DNA of 12,132 nucleotides from Chrysochromulina tobinii. Lineage: Eukaryota; Haptophyta; Prymnesiales; Chrysochromulinaceae. Below are positions 1-5,971 of the stretch, piece by piece (within the stretch, counting starts at the first letter, position 1; each line of letters starts with the position of its first letter). The position numbers and the translations under genes were made by a program. Where the stretch lies: positions 1 to 12,132 of the forward strand of contig JWZX01000700.1 of NCBI GenBank assembly GCA_001275005.1, read 5' to 3'. Below the pieces are notes generated by a model. The model was not told the DNA's origin. It did no database searches and saw only the letters and a list, made by a program, of their open reading frames with translations.

Positions 1-527
1 TGCCGGATCCGTTTGAGGTGTCAGCTCTCTCTATGTCACCATCCCCTACCTACCGTCCGCCACTGGCGCGTCGTCCTGAGCAGCTCGCACCACCCTCGCG
101 TCGTCCCGAGCAGCTCGCTCCAGCCCTGCCCCCCAAGGGGGGTGACAAGGGGGGTGACGAGGGGGGTGACAAGGGAGGCTCCGCCACACCCACGTACCGG
201 GGGTTTCGTCGCTCAACGGCCGCCGCTGCCTTATTGGCCGCGGCAGAGGAGGAGGAGGAGGAGGAGGAGCCCTGGCTTGTCTTGGCCGCCGCAGCCGCAG
301 CTGCGGAGGAGGGGGAGCGGCAGCCTTCACAGCAGCTTTCACAGCAAGCCAGCGGCGGCCAAGCCGGGCCAGAGGAGTTCGCGGGGGTCGCAGCTCCGCT
401 CGAGATGATGATCTCCGAGATGATGCTCCTGGGTCTGCAGGAGGAGCAGCAAGAGGCTCTCGAGCTCAGCGAGGCGGCACGCGAGGAGGAGCGCCTGCTC
501 AACCTGCTTGCCGGCGGCCACCTCTGA
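1..527 (+). CDS. 3' end of an unrecognised low-complexity protein (partial at 5' end)
   Basis: The reading frame starting at base 3 is open from the left edge to a TGA at 525-527, giving about 174 residues of a protein whose start lies outside the window. I do not recognise it. What is visible, in order: a Pro/Ser-rich stretch with two copies of RRPEQLAP, a KGGD/EGGD repeat, a short basic segment, an Ala run followed by eight consecutive Glu encoded by a GAG microsatellite (about 245-269), an Ala-rich stretch, then a Met/Leu/Glu-rich C-terminal helix-like region ending LLNLLAGGHL. The repeats have periods of 30 and 12 bp, both multiples of three, which supports coding. Because the composition is simple, overlapping frames on both strands are also open here, so the frame choice rests mainly on the repeat periods and on openness to the window edge. 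An intron within the first 40 bases cannot be excluded. Confidence 0.45.
   Translation, partial: PDPFEVSALSMSPSPTYRPPLARRPEQLAPPSRRPEQLAPALPPKGGDKGGDEGGDKGGSATPTYRGFRRSTAAAALLAAAEEEEEEEEPWLVLAAAAAAAEEGERQPSQQLSQQASGGQAGPEEFAGVAAPLEMMISEMMLLGLQEEQQEALELSEAAREEERLLNLLAGGHL
67..179 (+). repeat. In-frame 30-bp and 12-bp tandem repeats
   Basis: A 23-bp core at 67-89 recurs at 97-119 with one mismatch, a 30-bp period encoding RRPEQLAP twice. Bases 135-179 hold a 12-bp unit (aaggggggtgac) about 3.7 times, encoding KGGD, KGGD, EGGD, KGG. Both periods preserve the reading frame. Confidence 0.85.
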
Positions 528-819
528 GTCTGCGAGCTGCGTGGCGCGGTGGCGGCCGCGTACTGCGTGGAGATACTGGAACGTCGTAGGAGATACGGAA
601 CGTCGTAGAGATTACTGTAGCTCAGACACAGCGTTCTTCACGTCTTTTCCAGAGAAAGCACCATTATTAGTCATTCCTATTTAGGAAGTCTTCCAGTTGT
701 CTTCCTCGCAGGGTAAAGTCATTCTATTTTTGGGGTTTGGAGAAACAAAGACGTCTCAGTTCACGAATCGGGAGAAATCCGCCGACGTCCCTCTCGGAGA
801 CGCTCGAAGCCCAGGGTCC
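528..819 (+). promoter_or_regulatory. Intergenic spacer: 3' flank of gene 1 and putative kinase promoter
   Basis: I see no gene in this 292-bp stretch. Near its left end a sequence is duplicated in tandem (569-588 and 589-607, 20 and 19 bp, one base deleted in the second copy). The part after about 610 is more AT-rich than its surroundings (for example around 661-690 and 719-735) and would contain the kinase promoter and 5' leader. No motif is decisive. Confidence 0.4.
569..607 (+). repeat. Two-copy tandem repeat of about 20 bp
   Basis: ggagatactggaacgtcgta at 569-588 is followed directly by the same sequence lacking one T at 589-607, and a partial third start (gagatta) follows. It lies downstream of the stop codon of gene 1. 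The lengths are not multiples of three, which fits non-coding DNA. Confidence 0.85.
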
Positions 820-2659
820 ATGGTTGACGGTGGCCGCTGCAGCAGCCTACGTTCTGGAACCTGTAACGTATACATGATGCGCCGCGCCGGAGTGACGGAC
901 CTCACGCTGCCAAAAGACCTCATCTGGACGGTGCCCGTCACTCCTCTCGAGGAGCAGTTGCCGCCGCCAACAAGGGCACCTCCGCAACCCATTGCAATCC
1001 TCAAGTGCGCATACCGCGCACGCGCCTCGTATCGAATCCGTCAGCGGCCCGAGTGCCTGACACGCGTGGTCTGGATGTGCGCAGTCGCGTGATCGTTAGC
1101 AACCACGCGGCAAAGGCGGCGTTGCGCGAACGCCGAGGCGAACATGGGGCCGCTCATCGTGTAGTGTCGCACGTGTCCTCGGCTCCGCCGGAGCTCCGCG
1201 TGATGATGTCGATCCCGACCATCTTCAATCCAAACTTGAACGGCATGGAGCCCATTCCCGACTTCCTTCCCCGCCCAAACGAGACGGTCGGCTTCAAGTG
1301 CGCTCCTCGCCTGCCTCGCCCTGATTGCCCGATGCACCGCGCAAACTACCTCGCAACGATGCCCGCGCTCCCTCTCCCCCCCCGCCCTGCCTCGACGCCA
1401 CGTGGCTTCGTCCCGTCTGCTTGCCGCCACCCTTATGAACTCGCAGCTACAAGGTCGACGGGGTCCTCGGCTCGGGCTCCTTCGCCACCGTCTTCCGAGC
1501 CGTGCACGAAGGCGCCCAGAACCGGCCCGTAGCACTCAAGTGCCTAAAGAACGCAAAAGAGACGGTGGATGCCGGGCTGGGCGAGGCCCGGGTTCAATCT
1601 ATGATCCGGCTGCATGACCCACTCGGCCGCCGGCACATTGTGCGGCTGCTCGACTGCTTCTACTACCGCGAGCACCTCTTTCTCGTGTACGAGTGCCTCA
1701 ACGCGTCCATCTTGGCGCACTACATGCACCTCGAGACACTTGGCCCGCGCGCGCGCGCTGAGTACTGGCACGCAGGCTCGATCGGGGCTCTCACCATCCA
1801 GATGCTTGATGCGCTCGCCTTCCTCGCCTGCCTCGGCATCACGCACTGTGACGTCAAGACGACCAACATCTGCATCGTCAACGCGGAGCGTCGCATCTTC
1901 AAGCTCATCGACTTCGGCTCGGCCGTCCTCACGCACGACGCCCACATGTCCTACCTGCAGGTGAGTGCCACTACTAGTGCCCCCCGATTCCCCCCGACAG
2001 CCTTGGCCTGGTGGGCCTCAAGTGTACGGCGCCCACCATGGCGCCCATCCACCCCTACCCTGGCGCCCACCATGGCGCCCATCCACCCCCTACCCTGCGC
2101 CCACCATGGCGCCCATCCACACCCTTCCCTGCAGAGCCGCTGGTACCGCGCGCCCGAGGTGATCCTCGGCCTCAACTGGACGCCCAAGATCGACGTGTGG
2201 TCCCTCGGCTGCGTGGCCATCGAAGCCGCGCTCGGCTTCTTGCCCTTCCAGTTCGCGTCGACTGAGCTCGTCCTCGCGGCCCAAATGGCTACCCGCGGGC
2301 CCTTCCCGCCATGGATGATGGAAGGGCCACTCGGATCCATCTACTTCTCCGGCTCCGGCTGCGTGTACGAGGTCGACCCCAGCGCCGCCGCCCCGGGCGC
2401 CTACCTGCTGCGCGCCGAGCCCAACACGACGCTGCCCGAGCTGCTCGCCCAACAGCTCGATCCCGCCATATTCGGCGACGTGCTCTCCTTCAGTCACTTC
2501 GCCGAGACGCTTCTGACCCTCGACCCCGACGTACGCCCTACTGCGGCGGAGGCGCTGCAGCACCCGTGGATGGCCTCGTATGGTCTTCCCCCTATCGATC
2601 CCCCGATCGTGCCTGCAACGCCCACGTTGTCGGACGAGGTCCCTCTGACGGCGAGATAG
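820..2659 (+). CDS. DYRK/HIPK-like CMGC protein kinase, four exons
   Basis: Proposed exons are 820-1004, 1100-1297, 1447-1960 and 2135-2659 (473 residues). Introns are 1005-1099 (GTGCGC...TTAG), 1298-1446 (GTGCGC...GCAG) and 1961-2134 (GTGAGT...GCAG). The second junction restores NETVGFN|YKVDGVLGSGSF, a typical lead-in to the glycine loop; the frame upstream of 1447 has a stop at 1436, so splicing is required. Catalytic residues look complete: VALK Lys159, alpha-C Glu174, HCDVKTTN with Asp263, Lys265 and Asn268, DFG Asp283, then Tyr297-Leu-Gln|SRWYRAPEVILG and DVWSLGC. Tyr297 plus the SRWYRAPE context matches the activation loop of DYRK/HIPK kinases, which autophosphorylate a tyrosine there; LAMMER/CLK kinases are the next best match. 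A soluble Ser/Thr (possibly dual-specificity) kinase acting in cytosol or nucleus is expected; the substrate is unknown. The ATG at 820 is the first in the frame, but exon 1 is the least certain part; ATG 1203 or 1206 is the alternative start. The third intron has no stop and a multiple-of-three length. Confidence 0.85.
2029..2134 (+). repeat. 34-bp minisatellite inside kinase intron 3, ending at the 3' splice site
   Basis: Three units start with gcgcccaccatggcgcccat at 2029, 2063 and 2097. The first two are 34 bp; the last ends in a pyrimidine tract plus CAG that is the intron's 3' splice site at 2134. The 34-bp period breaks the reading frame, consistent with intronic DNA, yet no unit creates a stop in the kinase frame. 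Confidence 0.9.
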
Positions 2660-3121
2660 CACCGAGATACCCGACGGCAACCGAGATCTGGAGCCTTACG
2701 GAGTAGGCTGCAGGGTGATAAAGTTAGTGACACAGCGCGCGGCACACGCGCACTCTTCGGATTAGGTTTGGGTCAGCGCTAGGGTTAGCGTTAGGTTGGA
2801 CTTGGAGAACCTGGGGATCTCGGTCGTGTCCGTTAGGCTTTGGTTTGGGTTTGGTAGCATCCGATCTGCTTTGGATTCGATGGCTCGCGGCACCGCCCCT
2901 TGGCGCCTTCGCGGGGACCCGTCCCGAGACCTGTGCCCCATCAGCATAGGCATACAGGAGTACTGGGAGCAACAGCACTGGACCTGCACATCACGTTTTC
3001 ACGATCACCCTAGTCCCTACATCCTCTACTTCTTTGGAACTGTCATCTACGGCAATGCATGCAACCTCGCGTAAGCATGGCCAGGCTCCCCTCGTCAAGA
3101 CCTATGGCCGGACTCCCCTCT
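2660..3121. other. Convergent intergenic region between kinase and ABA4-like gene
   Basis: This 462-bp spacer lies between the 3' ends of two converging genes. At about 2758-2850 it has several GTTAGG, TTAGGG-like and TTTGGG-like words with irregular spacing. A 64-codon + strand ORF from 2880 to 3074 has no recognisable features and I do not call it a gene. The right end holds one complete and part of a second 27-bp repeat copy (3077-3130). Confidence 0.5.
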
Positions 3122-3130
3122 TCAAGACTG
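3077..3130. repeat. 27-bp two-copy tandem repeat overlapping the stop of the ABA4-like gene
   Basis: Bases 3077-3103 (atggccaggctcccctcgtc...) and 3104-3130 differ at only a few positions. The second copy contains the TGA stop (minus strand, 3124-3122) of the ABA4-like gene, so the last codons and the 3' flank derive from the same duplicated unit. Confidence 0.8.
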
Positions 3131-3694
3131 CCTCGCCTCGTCATAGCCAAGCGTGGGCAGCCCCCTTCCAGTCGCCAGGCACAGGACGACGTAGAGGAGC
3201 AATCCAGGCGGGCCAATGCCGTTGCACAGAAGCAGCGCCGACCACGTAAAGGGCGTCTCGCGCTCAAGACTATCGAGCCAGATCGCGCGCCCCACAAAGA
3301 GGTCCCAGATGAGCACGTGCGGCCACTCCTCGGCAACAAAGTCACGGACCGCAAAGAGGCGCTCCATGCCTTCCAGCTGGTTTTTCGCCGGATCGAAGAC
3401 GTCGGCGAAGATGGCAATGGGCTCCGTGCCGCCGGGCGCCGAGGCTGCCGTTATCACGACGGCGAGGTGCACCAGGGAGAGCGCGAGGATGGGGCCGATG
3501 GAGCCCATGACAGAGCGCGTGAGTGTTGAGCGCGGAGCGGCCACGATCAGAAGCCACAGGAATTGAGGCGCAAAGGTGTCGATGGAGACGCACGTGTCGA
3601 TGAGCTCAGGGCCCGTGAGCATCGTGGGCACACACGCTCGCGAAGCGACCGCGGCCATGGGCGGCGGCCGAAGCATCGGCACGAGATGCAGCAT
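3122..3694 (-). CDS. ABA4-like (DUF4281) multi-pass membrane protein
   Basis: A single-exon frame of 190 residues from ATG 3694 to TGA. Hydrophobic segments lie at about residues 43-54, 66-84 and 151-174. Between them is a WxHxxxWDLFVGR signature (Trp124, His126, Trp130-Asp131-Leu-Phe-Val-Gly-Arg136), then Trp139 and a GPPGLLLYV motif at 161-169. This combination is what I know from the ABA4/DUF4281 family, whose plant member is needed for neoxanthin formation from violaxanthin in plastid membranes; bacteria and algae also have relatives. An early hydrophobic stretch followed by APR(x)3TR (53-60) also fits. The first 24 residues before Met25 (ATG 3622) could be a leader or a mis-chosen start; full-length plastid targeting is not evident, so location and substrate (carotenoid or not) are inference. 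Length suits the family core of about 150 residues. Confidence 0.8.
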   Translation of the reverse strand: MLHLVPMLRPPPMAAVASRACVPTMLTGPELIDTCVSIDTFAPQFLWLLIVAAPRSTLTRSVMGSIGPILALSLVHLAVVITAASAPGGTEPIAIFADVFDPAKNQLEGMERLFAVRDFVAEEWPHVLIWDLFVGRAIWLDSLERETPFTWSALLLCNGIGPPGLLLYVVLCLATGRGLPTLGYDEARQS

Positions 3695-3810
3695 CTTTTC
3701 CCTTCACAGGCGTGTGATCTGCACGTGTGAACGACGTGGCGCTCGAAATCGAACGAGAGACGCGCATTGCCTAGACTCGACACAACGCTTTAGAGAACTG
3801 TCTCGCACTT
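3695..3810 (-). promoter_or_regulatory. Short spacer holding the ABA4-like gene promoter
   Basis: Only 116 bp separate the start of the ABA4-like gene from the stop of the next minus-strand gene, so its promoter must lie here or inside that gene's 3' end. A CACGTG (3722-3727) and an ACGTGGC (3734-3740) lie 28-46 bp upstream of the ATG. Such words are frequent elsewhere in this GC-rich window, so I give them little weight. Confidence 0.35.
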
Positions 3811-5454
3811 TCAACCCAGACGAGTCACTAGGCGAGGCTGTGGCAGTATCGAGGTTGTGATGGTGGCGTGGTTGAGGGCGTAGGTCCGGAGGGCGGCCTT
3901 GACGGAGGGCGTAGCTCCAGTAGAGGCTGAGTGTGGCCTTGATGAAGCGCCGTAATGGGCGCCACCACCAGTCATCTGGGCTCCGGCAGGCATCAGCTTG
4001 GGCACAGACTGGTGCTGCGGCTCTGACTTTAGCCGTGCGCGGGGCTGACCCGTGTGAATGGACCCCAGGCTGTGGTTGATGGTCGTGCCGGCCCTGGGGT
4101 TCGTCACCCGGCTCGGGTGCGGGGGTTGGCGGGGGGGGCTCTGGGTAAAGCTCTGGGACTGGGTCTCACTCGGGGACCACCGAATCAGGTGCGACGGTGC
4201 ACTCGAAGGCAGCGTGCCACCTGCCGTCACGAGGGCATGGGCGCGCGACACATAGGACAATGGCGAGGGGAGGAGCGCTCGGGACGGCGCTGGAGCGCGG
4301 TTCGTCAACGACAACGTCCATGGCGGCCCGTCGGTCAAGGGGCGGGCCCCACTCACTGCCCCACTCCCCCTGCTGCAGGGCCGCAAGCTGGAGGGCATGA
4401 AGTCGGGCATGACGATATGCATGGCGGCAGGTGAGGCGGCAGGTGAGGCGGCAGGTGAGGGATGAGACATAGAGAGCGGACTCGCGTCGTCGTGGGCGTC
4501 CTCGAGGAGGCAGGTGCCGTTACGGTTGAGGGATGAGTTGCTGGATGGGTTAGATGCCAAATTCGGTGCACTGGTGGGCCTCGCTGATCCCTTGCTTGCC
4601 TTCTTCGGAACGATCTTCGCGGCTGGATCGACCTGAGCCACAGCCGTCGGCGATCCTGACGGGTCGAGGCTGATTGCATGCTGATTGCGTCCCTCATTGG
4701 CGGACGTCGATCCTGACGGGTCGAGGGGTCGAGGGACGCTCGTTGCGACGCTCGTGTGAACGCTCGTTGCGACGCTCGTGTGAACGCTCGTTGCGACGCT
4801 CGAGAAGGAGCCGATCGAGGAGGTCACGCACAGGCCGGGCTGCATGGTGCGGTCGTTGAGGGCCGTGCCGGAACTGCTCCAAGTCCGTGCTGCTTGCATG
4901 CTGATTGCATGCTGATTGCGTCCCTCATTGCCGGAACTGCTCCAAGTCCGTGCTGCTCTAAGTGCTTCTCTGGCAACATGGCTACTCGGGCCGGCGGAGG
5001 ACGTGAAGGAGGGTGCCGATTGAGGTGCCGTTGCGCTCACTGTTTGATTAACTGTTTGACGAAGCTGCCATCGATGCTGCTGCCATATCGACGATGCTCG
5101 TGCGATCGGAGCACGTGCTGGGTGAGCTGCAGGGCCCTGATCGCCGGTCATGGCCAAAAGGCCAGGGGCGCTTGGCATGGCGCTTGGCACGAGAGGGGAG
5201 TCCAGTCTCTTCGAGAGTCCCATCTCATAGAGTAGCCATGCCGCTTGCGTGGAGGTGGAAGGCACGGCGGTGTCCGCGCCGGTGGCGATGGTTAGGCGCG
5301 CCGCGTGCCTCGCATCGATCTCCCGGTCCACATGGAAGAAGAGCTGCAGCGCCTCATCGGTGCCCTCTTGAACGTGCGTGCTGCGCCCGGCGCGGAAGGT
5401 CGCGAACGGCGTCGGTGTTTCCTGTTGGAAGCACATTGAAACTGGGGCCACCAT
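3811..5454 (-). CDS. Disordered Ser/Pro/Ala-rich protein with internal tandem duplications
   Basis: A frame of 547 residues from ATG 5454 to the stop at 3811-3813. I do not recognise a domain. The N-terminal 95 residues are the most ordered-looking part (containing VDREIDARHAARL and AAWLLYEMGL); the rest is rich in Ser, Pro, Ala, Thr and Gln, with repeats SVATSVHT, SPAA and two copies each of AARTWSSSG and LDPSGS. The frame remains open up to ATG 5766, but 5454 is preferred because the DNA upstream is AT-rich with a palindrome and TTATTTAT, like a promoter. Strong support for coding is that every internal repeat has a period divisible by three (12, 24, 57, 63 bp). A basic, Ser-rich, low-complexity chain suggests a scaffold or regulatory protein, but that is a guess. 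Hidden short introns are possible, since the 57- and 63-bp insertions resemble recent insertions. Confidence 0.6.
   Translation of the reverse strand: MVAPVSMCFQQETPTPFATFRAGRSTHVQEGTDEALQLFFHVDREIDARHAARLTIATGADTAVPSTSTQAAWLLYEMGLSKRLDSPLVPSAMPSAPGLLAMTGDQGPAAHPARAPIARASSIWQQHRWQLRQTVNQTVSATAPQSAPSFTSSAGPSSHVAREALRAARTWSSSGNEGRNQHAISMQAARTWSSSGTALNDRTMQPGLCVTSSIGSFSSVATSVHTSVATSVHTSVATSVPRPLDPSGSTSANEGRNQHAISLDPSGSPTAVAQVDPAAKIVPKKASKGSARPTSAPNLASNPSSNSSLNRNGTCLLEDAHDDASPLSMSHPSPAASPAASPAAMHIVMPDFMPSSLRPCSRGSGAVSGARPLTDGPPWTLSLTNRAPAPSRALLPSPLSYVSRAHALVTAGGTLPSSAPSHLIRWSPSETQSQSFTQSPPRQPPHPSRVTNPRAGTTINHSLGSIHTGQPRARLKSEPQHQSVPKLMPAGAQMTGGGAHYGASSRPHSASTGATPSVKAALRTYALNHATITTSILPQPRLVTRLG
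4423..4458 (-). repeat. 12-bp tandem repeat encoding SPAA
   Basis: Three exact 12-bp units (ggcggcaggtga on the + strand) at 4423-4434, 4435-4446 and 4447-4458 encode the repeated SPAA of the minus-strand gene. Confidence 0.9.
4651..4726 (-). repeat. GCATGC-containing insertion flanked by a 19-bp direct repeat
   Basis: cgatcctgacgggtcgagg occurs at 4651-4669 and again at 4708-4726, a 57-bp offset. Between them is a 38-bp segment containing tgattgcatgctgattgcg followed by tccctcattg, encoding NEGRNQHAIS on the minus strand. The same inner segment appears again 230 bp away with different flanks (4868-4957). Confidence 0.9.
4737..4802 (-). repeat. 24-bp tandem repeat encoding SVATSVHT
   Basis: Units at 4737-4760 and 4761-4784 are identical, followed by an 18-bp partial third unit at 4785-4802. 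On the minus strand they encode the repeating SVATSVHT block. Confidence 0.9.
4868..4957 (-). repeat. GCATGC-containing insertion flanked by a 27-bp direct repeat
   Basis: A 27-bp sequence beginning ccggaactgctccaagtccg lies at 4868-4894 and exactly again at 4931-4957 (63-bp offset). The 36 bp between (4895-4930) hold tgcatgctgattgcatgctg followed by attgcgtccctcattg, the same inner element as at 4671-4699. On the minus strand the flanks encode AARTWSSSG and the insert NEGRNQHAISMQ. Confidence 0.9.
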
Positions 5455-5507
5455 TTGATATTTGACGTTGCATGCAGATGCACGCGGGATCGAACCGTTT
5501 TGGACCC

Positions 5508-5533
5508 TATCCGGATATCCGGATAAATAATGG
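5508..5533 (-). promoter_or_regulatory. Perfect 18-bp palindrome beside a TATA-like stretch
   Basis: tatccggatatccggata (5508-5525) equals its own reverse complement. The adjacent + strand bases give, read on the minus strand, TTATTTATCCGG, a TATA-like AT-run. The site is 54-79 bp upstream of the ATG at 5454, a sensible position for a core promoter with a dimeric-factor site. The function is inferred. Confidence 0.45.
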
Positions 5534-5838
5534 CATTTAGTTAATTTAGAGGCTTCGTTTGTACTCTCCGGTTCGTCCAAAACATGTACGGGCGCGGTGT
5601 TCGCATACATTTTACTTCTATTCGAACCGACACAGATTACACACGTCGCTCTGGCTCCGCGAGACCGGAACCGACTATTAAACGTAGCGAATCCCGCACT
5701 GTCGCTGTAAACACCTCTCTTCCCCCACGGCCCTCTTTGCCTGAAGTCTGTGCCACACCTATACATGAGCGCGTGCTGGCCGAGCCGCCGCGTCGTCGTC
5801 CTCGGTTGAAAGCGCTTCCCCGAGGGCTTGTCCCCGCC

Positions 5839-5882
5839 TCACATCTCTACTCCTCGGAGATCACATCTCTACTCCTCGGAGA
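5839..5882. repeat. 22-bp exact tandem duplication
   Basis: tcacatctctactcctcggaga (22 bp) occurs at 5839-5860 and immediately again at 5861-5882. It lies downstream of the proposed stop of the minus-strand coiled-coil gene; the period is not a multiple of three, as expected for non-coding DNA. Confidence 0.9.
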
Positions 5883-5971
5883 ACAGTTGATCCCTCCCAC
5901 CACCCCTCGCCCATGGAGGCTGCCCTAAACGCTCAAGCTGAGGGCACCATGCTCCTAGTTCCCATGCACGT

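Larger units (their letters stand above)
5455..5971. other. Intergenic region between two minus-strand genes, with putative promoter
   Basis: This stretch would contain the promoter of the Ser/Pro-rich gene (right after 5454) and the 3' flank of the coiled-coil gene. Bases 5505-5700 are noticeably AT-richer than the surroundings and hold an 18-bp palindrome. A 22-bp tandem duplication lies at 5839-5882. The open frames seen here have no recognisable features and I do not call genes in them. Confidence 0.45.

Noticed and set aside
2880-3074. Small + strand ORF of 64 codons starting MARGTAPW
   Set aside because: No homology-like features, no repeat or splice support, and short enough to be chance in GC-rich DNA.
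3722-3740. G-box (CACGTG) and ABRE-like (ACGTGGC) words upstream of the ABA4-like gene
   Set aside because: Tempting because of the plant ABA link, but CACGTG recurs elsewhere in this window including inside coding sequence, so it is not distinctive.
4868-4957. Classical transposon with target-site duplication
   Set aside because: The insert is only 36 bp, has no terminal inverted repeats and the flanking repeats (19 and 27 bp) are far longer than usual target duplications; kept instead as an unexplained insertion pattern.
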